From Paenibacillus planticolens (lineage in GTDB: Bacteria > Bacillota > Bacilli > Paenibacillales > NBRC-103111), in NCBI RefSeq assembly GCF_013141725.1, contig NZ_WHNZ01000015.1, positions 466,765 through 530,764 on the forward strand: DNA of 64,000 bases, written 5' to 3'. This document shows, one piece after another, positions 50,001 through 57,279 of this stretch (the stretch's first letter is position 1; every line of letters begins with the position of its first letter). Under the pieces are notes generated by a model that did not search any database, was not told the DNA's origin, and was given only the letters and a program-made list of their open reading frames with translations. The position numbers and the translations under genes were made by a program.

Positions 50001-51111
50001 TCCAGAAAGCGATTCTTGGGTCATCCTTATGCGCATTGACGATGCCCTGCACATAATCCTTGAGATCCTGCTTGTTTGCCTCATAGTTCGCCTTAATGTC
50101 GTCCCCGGGAGCTTCCATCCACCGGCTGTTGTGGGCTCCGTATCGAGGTGCTTCCTGTGGCCCTAAATGTGGATGATCATCCCAGCAGTCATCAAAGAAT
50201 ACGAACTCTACTTTGATGCCATATTTGTCGGTTAGCTGAAGGAAATCCTCTATGTTGTTCAACATCGTTTCTTTGTCTTTTTTCCAAACCAGATTATGCA
50301 GGAAAACCCTTACAAAATTAATTCCATATGCTTTCGCATAGGAAAGCTCCCTGTCATTGATGTCATGGTCGTACTCTTCCCACTGCTGCACCTGATTCAC
50401 CACATTGGTGGGCACAAAAACAGCCCCCTTTACCCACGACCAATCGTAGTTCGGCAGTGCGACAGGTCCCAGATCCGTTACCTTCAAATTGTCATAGGTC
50501 GCATTCGTCCAAAAGGACCTGACTCCAATAGCGCCTTGGGTATAAGTGGAGTCTACTGCACTGAGTACATGCTTGCCATCCATATAAATATCAATATTGC
50601 TTCCTTTGGCTTCCACCTTCATACGGTAGACTTTGTTTTGTTGAACCGTGAAAGGGATAGAGGCCAGTTCTGTCCAATTGTTATTCATTCTTCCCAGCTG
50701 AACAAGATTATTCACCGTAATGCCGGCATAATAGCCTTGAAAATTATCCGCCCCGAGGGTGGGGTTATTGACTCTGAAAATAAGTCCGGCATTATCCGAA
50801 TTGACGCCATCCTTGATGGAAATATCGGCTTCATACACAAAGTTGCTGAAGTTGGTACCGTTTGCAACGGCCTTGAAACCGGCTCCCTTATCGCTATGGT
50901 AGGCTCCATCTGAAGCATTCCAGGATCCTCCATATGTCGTCCACCCATCGGCATTGCGGTCATTAAAATCATCTTGGAACACGATGGGATCATTTCCTGC
51001 CGCCATTACAGCCTCCATGGGCGCTGTGAATGTTAGAACCATGCTGGCAATTAAGGCAGACGACAGAACCTTTTGAATCTTGCTGGGCATGCAAGTTAGT
51101 CTTTTTTTCAA
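44044..51111 (-). CDS. Giant secreted multi-domain glycoside hydrolase (GH5-like barrel, two GH43, cohesin, dockerin)
   Basis: About 2,355 residues. The start is the TTG at 51111, directly after GGAGGAAATAGC and giving a signal peptide (to about 38); an upstream ATG at 51168 lacks a site. Domains in order: LamG/DUF1080-like sandwich (40-215); cellulase-like barrel (220-510) with Glu375 in FNEPGN and Glu474 in MWELG; PA14 (530-665); Ig-like (670-757); GH43 (758-1075) with Asp774, Asp885 and Glu948; CBM6/35-like (1078-1200); Ig-like; a beta-sandwich of the GH43 C-terminal type (1310-1505); Ig-like; a second LamG-like (1590-1765); a second GH43 (1776-2065) with Asp1787, Asp1893 and Glu1957; a cohesin-like domain (2087-2212); a FIVAR-like helical segment; and a type I dockerin (2298-2355; DVNGDGRVAIGDLA, DVNGDGKVDIEDLA). 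It probably degrades arabinan/arabinoxylan-type or related plant glycans outside the cell. The two GH43 modules have complete triads. Confidence 0.93.
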   Translation of the reverse strand: MKKRLTCMPSKIQKVLSSALIASMVLTFTAPMEAVMAAGNDPIVFQDDFNDRNADGWTTYGGSWNASDGAYHSDKGAGFKAVANGTNFSNFVYEADISIKDGVNSDNAGLIFRVNNPTLGADNFQGYYAGITVNNLVQLGRMNNNWTELASIPFTVQQNKVYRMKVEAKGSNIDIYMDGKHVLSAVDSTYTQGAIGVRSFWTNATYDNLKVTDLGPVALPNYDWSWVKGAVFVPTNVVNQVQQWEEYDHDINDRELSYAKAYGINFVRVFLHNLVWKKDKETMLNNIEDFLQLTDKYGIKVEFVFFDDCWDDHPHLGPQEAPRYGAHNSRWMEAPGDDIKANYEANKQDLKDYVQGIVNAHKDDPRIAFWNIFNEPGNGETGLMDRVTKQIMNDSRMWIKETGSTLPVSSTGGQFTGGPFSDFITWHPYEANYPTPFGVKSSILADETMNRLNQSVPGIVEHYGNKGIGYVMWELGIGRDNTRFPWGTDVKPATSEPAVPFHGIVYPDGHPWDVNDVKALKGEIFESMPVFRVQYYGDEQFTNLVKSSITPRIDFDLGDEKGTGSPDASAGIGEDHFSVRWTGSIESAATGEYTFYADSDNIAKVWVGDLLVVDKTSPAREEASGKMTLAKGQKVPVKVEYVHGTGNSSLHIRWSGPGLTKQALLPVYSGKAVEAISLKQSALTIKVDEKQTLIPEFKPIDAGNQEVSWTSSIPAVATVDGKGVVTGISTGNATITATAKDGGATASAEVTVQASTTFKNPIVPVSNSSGGSADPSIVFKDGYYYYVKSNKDASISISKAKRLQDIGSVPRVTVYTPPSGLPYSKELWAPELQYLDGKWYIYFAADDGANENHRMYVLEGNSQDPQGTYTFKGKISDSTNKWAIDGTVLVKDDNTKYFVWSGWEGDVNVKQNIYIAPMSNPWTISGPRVQISTPDQDWERKGTPYINEAPEILKKDGKIFIVYSASGSWTDDYTLGMLSNTDGQVLNPASWSKSGPVFSKVPTAYGPGHNTFTTSPDGKEDWIVYHADQFSGGSWGNRSVRAQKFTWNEDGTPNFGMPAAYGASMEEPSGTPNVIRYKYEAELARLGGSAAITSSDNASGDKVVGHLDQPGKDYVEFTVDVKEAGDYSLLVMADNGSASGASAAHDVSVNGGAGQTITYKNFGWKGFNPVSMDVSLHAGINTIRLTSKLNFAQVDYIVLQPLEGDDVSAPVESITLDNQTVTIGVGESASLIASVRPLIGTNKNVVVTSTAPEVATITQDSKDTATGSTLLTVKGLKAGTATIRVISADNGSVIGECKVTIRQASGEPDLSKFTVDSFDSAILDPAWSIFQESKSNWSLTKNPGSMTIHTTPTDVYQDNNSQNNVFLRDVPANGDFEIVTKVTAPIALNHQQGGLFVWQDADNFVKLAHVWANGKIIETAYELGGSYKKPGNEAAHPGGDTLTLKIKKMGNIYTTYYWDGFDWIQASNPVTANLKNIKVGFYANNIVATNNPIDARFDYFAVRSIQGGVDLDQKKLTLEAGKTAQLHNLGASGEEVTWTSSNPEIAKVSSSGLVTALSPGRAVIEAVSTSGDFRSQASVTVPNSEPVPEILYANDFSGPSAEGWSTFEGNWTVSNGQYVVNSGPGYKAVLDSKSFTDFVLEGDVQITSGNEAGLIFRASNVANGPDHLDGYYVGINASAQSAVLGHMSKGQWQELASKKLPIFANEWYHIKVVANEDHIQVYVNDNPLNVNGYPKFDLLDASHMATGKIGLRTWNADARFDNIKVSSYHDSITGPTYTNSVLPNIADPFVLQHDGKYYLYGTNTDPKKSSLGFKVYTSTDLVNWSEQNELALKQSDSWGTSGFWAPEVVEKDGTFYMYYVVNERLAVATSSSPLGPFVQDVKQPMHLNTPEIDAHVFTDNDGKRYIYFVRFNQGNEMWMAELSDDMKSMKEDTLQFVFRATQDWERSQKQPVASINEGPFMIKHNGTYYLTYSGNHFESPDYGVGYATAPTPMGPWTKYTYNPIMKSNTIVPGAGHHSLIYSPDGTELFMVYHTHYKAGTTEPRKLAIDRVHFVPQAGGIDAMEVWGPTITPQLKPSAEQSAAPMATLQGASSVQVGQSIDLTYGLSHLSATQSIYAQDVTVTFDPAQVEFVDAEPVQQGLTVAGKNEASGRVRILLASMGSAHAIHANGDLLKLRFKAKSSAQTAIIGLSNVTISNGLGEESVLGNVFVNVEIQASDRAALSAAISAAQAKFDAAVEGTEVNQYPLGSKAVLLSAIEKAKAVLNNPNASQQQIDQATTELNKALQAFIDSVNKARPGDVNGDGRVAIGDLAIVAAAYGKTSDDPNWNEYKKADVNGDGKVDIEDLAEVARMILN

Positions 51112-51124
51112 GCTATTTCCTCCA

Positions 51125-51155
51125 ATCACTAGATATATTTCTTCATCACTAGATA
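51125..51155. repeat. Two direct repeats in the leader of the giant gene
   Basis: ATCACTAGATA occurs at 51125-51135 and 51145-51155 (20-base period, about two helical turns). They lie just upstream of the ribosome site of the minus-strand gene, suiting a dimeric regulator or leader structure. The rest of the divergent region 51156-51444 contains only the inverted repeat listed next and no assignable promoter. Confidence 0.6.
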
Positions 51156-51282
51156 CATTGTGTATCATTTCTGGCGAAATGTATTTGTATTATTCCGTGT
51201 TTTTATTTGTTTTTACCATTTTTTTGCGTAAATAATTACACTTTCGTGGGATTCATTCACATATGCTGAAAAACCTGTTTCT

Positions 51283-51299
51283 TAGTAGATAATCTACTA
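51283..51299. promoter_or_regulatory. Perfect inverted repeat in the divergent region
   Basis: TAGTAGAT-A-ATCTACTA, 8-base arms with a single central base. It lies between the divergent giant gene and the VOC gene; a candidate operator, with the cognate regulator unknown. Confidence 0.5.
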
Positions 51300-51444
51300 G
51301 ACTAGGAACGACATTAAGCTAACGGCAGGATAATGGAGAAACATTTCTTGATAAATACTGACATGATGCAGTCAGCAATCCCAGCTTATAATTAGGTTAA
51401 AGTCAAACAATCAATTCGAAATCAATCAATGGAGGCTGGATCAA

Positions 51445-51945
51445 ATGAACGAGAGTCAGGTGTTGCAAACTGATAACCGTACTATCACCCCTTGGATCAC
51501 AACAAAAAGCACCGAGAAATTAATTAGCTTTTTGATTGCCGCATTTAATGCAGAGGAACTGGGACGGGTATACAATCCCGATGGAAACATAGGGCATGCG
51601 GAGGTGCGCATCGGCGATTCGAAAATTCTTATGTTCGATTCTCTTGACGAATGGCCAGCGTTTCCTTGCTTAATTCGTCTGTATGTGGAGAACGCCGATG
51701 AACTGTATTCGCAGGCCATAAAGGCCGGCGCTATATCCATGACGAAGCCGACAACCATGGCATGGGGGGAACGAGGAGGGAGAGTGGTCGATCCATTTGG
51801 CAGTATTTGGTGGATAACTTCTAAAGTAGAAGACGTTAGCCCTGAAGAAATGATGGAGCGGTTAAAACAGCAAGAGTATATCGATGCTATGGAATATGCT
51901 CAAAAGAGCTTTAATCCGTTTATGGCGAAAGTGATAAATAGCTGA
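51445..51945 (+). CDS. VOC/glyoxalase-fold protein (PhnB-like)
   Basis: 166 residues of the vicinal-oxygen-chelate fold: TPWITTKSTEKLISFLIAAF at the start, GHAEVRIGDSKILMFDS, then GERGGRVVDPFGSIWWI. PhnB-like proteins have no settled function; relatives include glyoxalases and antibiotic-resistance proteins. It carries a C-terminal extension of about 35 residues (SPEEMMERLKQQEY). GGAGG lies upstream of the ATG. It is divergent from the giant hydrolase gene and shows no functional link with it. Confidence 0.88.
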   Translation: MNESQVLQTDNRTITPWITTKSTEKLISFLIAAFNAEELGRVYNPDGNIGHAEVRIGDSKILMFDSLDEWPAFPCLIRLYVENADELYSQAIKAGAISMTKPTTMAWGERGGRVVDPFGSIWWITSKVEDVSPEEMMERLKQQEYIDAMEYAQKSFNPFMAKVINS

Positions 51946-51950
51946 AATCG

Positions 51951-52241
51951 ATGAAATTAATTAGTTACAAAAAAACAAAGAATTATGAGGTTGCCGTTGG
52001 CAATGCTTTAAGTGGTTATCTTTCACATTATAAAACTGGTTCTATTGATAGGTCACTCACTCAAGTAACCACTGATAGGAAAATATACTTTGGCGAGGCA
52101 GGAAGAGCAGTCAATTATTTCGCGAGAGATTTTCAAGAACTAAGTAAACGGACAGGTTGTCTGTGGTTCTCAGAAGGGAGAAAACAACCCTTAGACTGCT
52201 GGGGAGTACAACGACAGAATAATCCCGCTTTAGAACCTTGA
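51951..52241 (+). CDS. Uncharacterised 96-residue protein or fragment
   Basis: The frame starts 5 bases after the VOC gene and ends inside the terminator hairpin. The protein (KLISYKKTKNYEVAVGNALS to GVQRQNNPALEP) has no signal or membrane segment and no family I recognise. No clear ribosome site precedes the ATG. Its last codons form the left arm of the terminator, which could mean the original stop was further on or the frame is a decayed remnant. Confidence 0.4.
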   Translation: MKLISYKKTKNYEVAVGNALSGYLSHYKTGSIDRSLTQVTTDRKIYFGEAGRAVNYFARDFQELSKRTGCLWFSEGRKQPLDCWGVQRQNNPALEP

Positions 52242-52257
52242 TATATCAAGGTTCTTT
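52232..52257 (+). terminator. Intrinsic terminator after the VOC unit
   Basis: A perfect self-complementary stem AGAACCTTGATA/TATCAAGGTTCT followed by TTTTC. Confidence 0.88.
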
Positions 52258-52515
52258 TTCATTTGTACGTATTTTCTTGTCGTTTTTCTTTGGACGTGAA
52301 AATCCCATTATTATGTACCAACGACAAAAAAATCACCTTATTAAGGTATATAAGAAACTATTTTTAAAAAGTAATTCAATTTGATGTAAAGTAGGAACAT
52401 TCTGGATCAACTTCACGAACCAAAGAAATTACTATATGGACTATCCTCAAATTCAGCGGAGATTTATGAATGATGCTATTATGATAATTAGGCATGAATT
52501 ACAAAGTGTTGTTTA

Positions 52516-52614
52516 GACCAAGATGAATTTGTAGATGCGTTCATAAAGTATATCGAATCTATAGGATGGTATTTTGGCGGAGGTATCAGATTAACAAATG
52601 GAGATGAAGAATAG
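52516..52614 (+). pseudogene. Remnant resembling a YggL/DUF469 gene
   Basis: A 32-codon open stretch reads DQDEFVDAFIKYIESIGWYF and continues GGGIRLTNGDEE. This resembles the C-terminal part of YggL-type ribosome-associated proteins (the FI..IE..G..FGGG pattern). No matching start or N-terminal half is intact upstream. Judged a decayed fragment. Confidence 0.35.
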
Positions 52615-52655
52615 TTAAAAGAGCAATTCAACTGAGCTAGGGGTGTCCGAAGACT

Positions 52656-52773
52656 GAAGCCGATGGATTAAATAATGCGACAGATATCGTGGCATCAATT
52701 GCCGTATTAGTTGGATTGAAAATCGCCCAATAACCAGCAGACCAAGATCATCCTTACGGTCATTGGATAAAAA
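52656..52773 (+). pseudogene. Remnant of a cation diffusion facilitator gene
   Basis: The frame reads EADGLNNATDIVASIAVLVG, LKIAQ, then a TAA stop, then PADQDHPYGHW. This is the first metal-site segment of CDF transporters, with conserved Asp and His residues. The in-frame TAA stands where a Lys codon would fit, the bases just upstream need indels to restore the frame, and both flanks are missing. Clearly non-functional. Confidence 0.75.
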
Positions 52774-52804
52774 GCTTGCGCTCAAAATCAATAAAAAATA
52801 ATTT

Positions 52805-52844
52805 AGTATTTGCAAAAATAGTTCAGTATTTGCAAAAATAGTTC
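52805..52844. repeat. Two tandem copies of a 20-base unit
   Basis: AGTATTTGCAAAAATAGTTC occurs twice head to tail and is followed by a partial third copy (AGTGTTT). It lies in the decayed stretch 52258-53195, which otherwise holds only the listed gene remnants and, from 53022, a duplicated promoter region. Confidence 0.85.
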
Positions 52845-53021
52845 AGTGTTTAAGTAAGAAGTTTATCGTATAATTAAAAAGTTAGAAAAATTTTCATGAA
52901 TAGGCGATAAAGCGAAATTAATCTTGCAACCGCTTCAGGAAAAGAAATCAAAATTCTGACTCTTATATGTCTCAAACTTTTAAAAATATGTTAATTTTTA
53001 AAATGACTGCTCCGAGCAAAA

Positions 53022-53195
53022 GATTGAAAAGATATTGATTAAAGCGAAAAAGATATTGGATTCCACATTTATCCACATCCCTATATATTCATTTCATACC
53101 TAACAGAGTAGGTGAATATGCCAGTGAAGGTAGCTTATTGCAAAGGCCGTGTATTCACCGTACTTCTGTAGTTCATGACGAAAGAGAGGGAATAA
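53022..53195 (+). repeat. Decayed duplicate of the permease promoter/leader region
   Basis: Alignable with 57128-57279: shared stretches include TGAAAAGATATTGAT, AGATATTG.ATTCCA, CTATAT.TTCAT-like and CATGACGAAAGAGAGG versus CATAGCGAAAGAGAGG directly before each ATG. It shows that the downstream transporter operon once had a second copy here. Confidence 0.8.
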
Positions 53196-53378
53196 ATGAG
53201 CGATAATACGACCTACACAGACAAGCTACATACCAATCCGATAATTGGTCAGCGCGAAACAGGAAGAAACGCTTAGGAACGCATTGGATGCCCTATATGT
53301 TGATTGCTCCTACAAATCTAGTTATTATTCGGTTCTTATTTTCCCATGGCAAATGTATTTATTACAGCTTTCAGAGTG
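53196..53378 (+). pseudogene. Truncated 5' remnant of a CUT1 permease gene
   Basis: It starts MSDNTTYTDKLHTNP, matching MSANTTYTDKLPTSP of the intact permease at 57280. It then hits a frameshift and stop after about 26 codons, while the nucleotides continue to match (ATTGGATGCCCTATATGTTGA, TTATTACAGCTTTCA) as far as about 53374. There the similarity to the permease ends. The next bases match the terminator arm found after the binding-protein gene at 60566, so the middle of the old operon has been deleted. Confidence 0.85.
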
Positions 53379-53459
53379 TCCGGATGGGTTGGATTTCATT
53401 TTTCTAAAACAGTCCTCTTTTCAATTGAACCTTGTGATTATAACTATGGAGGGGTTACC

Positions 53460-55235
53460 CTGTCATTCATTCGGAATCGTTCGTTGAAATCGACCATATT
53501 AGTAATAATTATCCCAATTATTATGTTGTTCGTCTTTATCACTGGATTATTTTCCTACCTACTTGCTTCCAGTCAGTTGCAAAAAAATGCATTTACGAGT
53601 ATTTCCGATACCGTCTCTCAAACTCAAAGATTTCTAAACGATAAATTAACAGATGTGGTGACGAGTCTGACTATTCTCGTTAGTGATTCCGACTTATCCG
53701 ATATTACGATGCGTACGGAAAATCCGGCATATAACTTACAAACGGAAGATTATTTACAATTGAATAGAGTATTGAACAGAGCATCTCCCGATCGAGCTTT
53801 GATCGATTCAACGCTGATCTTATACAACCATGACCGTCCAGCGTTCTACAGAAAAGATGACCTGACCGAACAAGTGAAATTTTCGCTTGAACCTTACAGG
53901 CTTGGACAAGCAACCGATCCGATTTCTGTTATCCATTGGGTAACCCTTCATACCGACCCTTTTGGTGCTTCTTTTAATCAGAATGATAGCGGGAAAGTGG
54001 TTAGCTTATATAATTTGCTGGGTAAAGATGTGGAACATAGTAAAGGTATTATTCTTTTTAATATAAAAGATTCATTCTTTCAAACGATATTAAGTAATCC
54101 AGCAATCAGTAATAACGGTTATTTATGCCTAATTAGCGATGACGGAATTATCTCCTACAAGAAAGTTGCAGGAAAATATCGGATTAAGGATTCGGAATTG
54201 CAGCCGATTATATTGCAAACCACGCAAGCATCCGGACAAATAACAATTACCAACGAGTATGGGAACGAAATGCTGATTGTTTACGATACATTAAGAATTA
54301 ACAAATGGAAAATTGCTGCGGTTGTACCTAAGGATGAATTACTCCATAATGTGAACTACATCAAATACCTTATCTTAGTGATTATGTTCATTCTATTTGT
54401 GATTGTGATTTTCTTTTCTAATTTTCTGGCCAACATTATCACGAAGCCGATCATTCAACTCACACGAAAAATTAATTCGATCGAAGAAGGCAACCTGGAC
54501 ATCGAATTCAGAGATCTGTCGCGAAATGAAATCGGTGTGCTGAATAAAGGCATAAGGGATATGATTCACAGGATCAAACAACTACTTAAGCAGATAGAGA
54601 AAGAGCAGGAAAAAAAACGGAAGGCAGAATTAGCAGCGCTGCAGTTTCAAATAAGGCCGCATTTTCTTTATAACACACTGTATTCTATCAAGCATCTGAT
54701 CGAAATGGACGAAAAAAAAGAAGCCAGCCAGATGGTAACCTCGCTTTCCGACTTTTTTCGTATTTCGATTAGTAAAGGTAACGAGATTATTCCAGTTTCT
54801 CAGGAGATCGAGCATATCAAACATTATTTTACTATTCAAGAGTTGCGTTACGGCGACAGCTTTACCTATGAAATTGATGTGGAACCGGCTATATTGGATT
54901 TTAAAATTGTGAAGCTTACCCTGCAGCCGATAGTTGAGAATGCGATTTATCATGGAATTAAGAATAGTCTCAAAAAGGGGCATATCCGCATTAAGGCTTT
55001 TATTCAGGATGATGATTGTATAATCCGTATAGAGGACAACGGTGCGGGAATGGCGCCTGAGCAGCTTGACCAAATTAACGTATCTTTGTCGAACATGAAC
55101 ATGAGTGAGGATGGGGCGGGCTTTGGAATTTATAATGTGCATAAGCGGCTGCAATTGAATTATGGCATGAAATATGGACTCAGTTATGAGAGCAGTTCCG
55201 AAACGGGAACCGTCGTTATCGTTACATTCAGATAA
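53460..55235 (+). CDS. YesM-like sensor histidine kinase, second system
   Basis: About 591 residues: a first membrane helix (about 11-31), an extracellular Cache-like sensor (to about 295), a second helix (about 298-320), HAMP, and a His_kinase/ATPase module with His401 in IRPHFLYNTLYS, QPIVENAIYHGI, EDNGAGMAPEQ and GAGFGIYNVHKR. The only good ribosome site (GGAGGGG at 53448) points to CTG 53460, giving a normal N-terminus (SFIRNRSLKST). An ATG at 53346 would translate the permease remnant and terminator arm instead. The next in-frame TTG (53484) has no site. The start is therefore assigned to CTG with caution. It pairs with the regulator 67 bases downstream. Confidence 0.88.
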   Translation: MSFIRNRSLKSTILVIIIPIIMLFVFITGLFSYLLASSQLQKNAFTSISDTVSQTQRFLNDKLTDVVTSLTILVSDSDLSDITMRTENPAYNLQTEDYLQLNRVLNRASPDRALIDSTLILYNHDRPAFYRKDDLTEQVKFSLEPYRLGQATDPISVIHWVTLHTDPFGASFNQNDSGKVVSLYNLLGKDVEHSKGIILFNIKDSFFQTILSNPAISNNGYLCLISDDGIISYKKVAGKYRIKDSELQPIILQTTQASGQITITNEYGNEMLIVYDTLRINKWKIAAVVPKDELLHNVNYIKYLILVIMFILFVIVIFFSNFLANIITKPIIQLTRKINSIEEGNLDIEFRDLSRNEIGVLNKGIRDMIHRIKQLLKQIEKEQEKKRKAELAALQFQIRPHFLYNTLYSIKHLIEMDEKKEASQMVTSLSDFFRISISKGNEIIPVSQEIEHIKHYFTIQELRYGDSFTYEIDVEPAILDFKIVKLTLQPIVENAIYHGIKNSLKKGHIRIKAFIQDDDCIIRIEDNGAGMAPEQLDQINVSLSNMNMSEDGAGFGIYNVHKRLQLNYGMKYGLSYESSSETGTVVIVTFR

Positions 55236-55302
55236 TTGAATCTCTATCGTGATGTTTATGAAGTAAATGCTTTCAACGTAAAACGCTCGAGGAGGATCCT
55301 AT

Positions 55303-56883
55303 ATGTATAAGGTTGCAATTATTGATGATGAAGTCATTATTACCCGTGGTTTAAGTAAAAACATAGATTGGCAGTATAACGGCTTTGAATTGGTGGGCTC
55401 GGCATCGAATGGTGTGGAAGGTTTGAGACTTGTAGCTGAGAAAAGGCCCCACTTGATAATAACAGATATTCGCATGCCATTTGTCGATGGTTTTGAACTG
55501 AGTGAGCAGGTAGTTAAAGCTTTTCCCGAGACCAAAATCCTGATGTTGACAAGCTACGATGATTTCGAATTTGCAAAAAGGGCGCTACAACTAAAGGTGT
55601 TTGACTATTTGTTAAAGCCCATTGATAGTGAAAAGTTGCTCGATACGGCAAAACGTGCAATGAAAGAGTTTGAATATGAGTCCGAAATGAAGCAGAAGGT
55701 CGTTGAAGGAATGCCTCTTTTGAGACAGCAATTTTTGGTAAAACTGATTGAAGGGAAGTTGGCTCCGGCAGAAATTAATTCAGGTATCGACTTCCTCGGT
55801 CTTCAGCTTAAAGCTGCCCGCTTTGTCGTTATTTTGCTGAAGGCGGATGACTATAGCTACCCCGAGTACCAGAATCGCTTTGGAAAAGAAGTACTGAAGT
55901 ACTGTGTAATCAACGTTTCTGAAGAAACGCTTGCTAGCTTGGGAAAGGGGATTGTGTTTAATTCCATTGACGACGAGGTTGTAATTATTGTGTTTGCTGA
56001 AGGTGAGCATGAGAATGTGGAACGACAGGCTTATGAGATCGCGGAAACCATCCGTGCTAATGTAGAGAAATTTTTGAAAACTACGGTGACGGCAGGCATC
56101 GGTTTTGATTATGAGCAGGTAGCAGAAATTTCTTTTTCTTATCAGGATGCCCGATCTTCGTTGGAGCTCCGTCATATTTTGGGGACGAATCGCGTATTAA
56201 CGGTTGCCGATATCGGTCTGGCACCTCACAGTGAATCAGGTCAATTTGAAGGATTGGAGAAGGAACTGGCCTTGAAGGTCAAGTTGGGCTTGGAGGGGGA
56301 TGCGCTTTCCATATTAAGTACCATGGAGCAGTCCATCATCAAGAGCCAATCGATTTCCTTATCGAGAGTGCGTCTAATCGGGGTTGAAATTACCGTCGTG
56401 ATATACAAAGAATTAGAAGAACATGCAAAGCAACTAGATGATTTTTATTCGATCTACAATAAGCAGCAACAAATGCAAACGGTCTATGAAATTTTTGATT
56501 GTATCCGCCAACTCGTGATCCAATTAGTGGCCATCGTCAATCATCAACGCGATAATCACATGAAGAAGGTCATCCATCGGGCTGTGGCGTATATGGAGGT
56601 GCATTATGATCAAGAGGGCCTTTCTTTACAAGATGTTTCGAGTGTAGTACACATCAGTCCCACGTATTTAAGTATTATTTTCAAGAAGGAAAAAAACATT
56701 AATTTCAGTGAATTCCTTAATCAATTGCGTATGAAAAAGGCTATGGAGCTGCTTCGCATGTCTGATTTGAAATCGTATGAGGTTGCTGAGAAAGTAGGCT
56801 TTAGAAATCCGCATTATTTCAGTCTCTGCTTCAAAAAATATACAGGGGTATCCCCATCAGAATTTAAGAATGCGTCAAACTAA
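55303..56883 (+). CDS. AraC-type response regulator (YesN-like, full length)
   Basis: 526 residues. The receiver has Asp55 in IITDIRMPFVDG and Lys in YLLKPID. A central region of about 270 residues is typical of full-length YesN proteins, and a C-terminal AraC double helix-turn-helix (about 425-522) has QDVSSVVHISPTYLSIIFKK and VAEKVGFRNPHYFSLCFKKY. GAGGAGGATCCTAT precedes the ATG. It probably activates the transporter operon that follows it in response to the YesM-like kinase. Confidence 0.94.
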   Translation: MYKVAIIDDEVIITRGLSKNIDWQYNGFELVGSASNGVEGLRLVAEKRPHLIITDIRMPFVDGFELSEQVVKAFPETKILMLTSYDDFEFAKRALQLKVFDYLLKPIDSEKLLDTAKRAMKEFEYESEMKQKVVEGMPLLRQQFLVKLIEGKLAPAEINSGIDFLGLQLKAARFVVILLKADDYSYPEYQNRFGKEVLKYCVINVSEETLASLGKGIVFNSIDDEVVIIVFAEGEHENVERQAYEIAETIRANVEKFLKTTVTAGIGFDYEQVAEISFSYQDARSSLELRHILGTNRVLTVADIGLAPHSESGQFEGLEKELALKVKLGLEGDALSILSTMEQSIIKSQSISLSRVRLIGVEITVVIYKELEEHAKQLDDFYSIYNKQQQMQTVYEIFDCIRQLVIQLVAIVNHQRDNHMKKVIHRAVAYMEVHYDQEGLSLQDVSSVVHISPTYLSIIFKKEKNINFSEFLNQLRMKKAMELLRMSDLKSYEVAEKVGFRNPHYFSLCFKKYTGVSPSEFKNASN

Positions 56884-57026
56884 AAACTAGTAAGATTTTG
56901 AAGAATTGCTTGCAATTGTTTACATATAATTAAGACCCAGATGAAAGTAATCATTCCATGTACTCTTACTTATATAAGATTAAAAGACTAATTTAGCTGA
57001 AAAAATAAATTTCAGGATTGAGCCAG

Positions 57027-57060
57027 TAAAAGCACTCCCAAAGCATAGGGGGGTGTTTTT
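57027..57060 (+). terminator. Intrinsic terminator after the response regulator
   Basis: CACTCCC / GGGGGTG-type stem with an AAAGCATAG loop, then GTTTTTC. It separates the two-component unit from the transporter operon. Confidence 0.75.
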
Positions 57061-57127
57061 CATTTTTTAAGCATTGAACTTTTATTATGAAGTCTGAGTG
57101 AAAGTAATCCGGATACTCTTATTATAT

Positions 57128-57279
57128 AGGATGAAAAGATATTGATAAGAGCTAAGAAGATATTGAATTCCAAACTCCACCAATACTCTCTATATTTATA
57201 TTATAGCCAAACGGAGTGAGGCGAATACGGCTCCATATTCGCTGTAATTCTGTAATTCATAGCGAAAGAGAGGAAACAA
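57128..57279 (+). repeat. Intact copy of the duplicated permease promoter/leader region
   Basis: This 150-base leader precedes the permease ATG and aligns with the decayed copy at 53022-53195. It contains ATATTGATAAGAGCTAAGAAGATATTGA, with a nine-base repeat (AAGATATTG), and ends in GAGAGGAAACAA before the start. It probably holds the promoter and the regulator-binding site of the operon. Confidence 0.7.
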
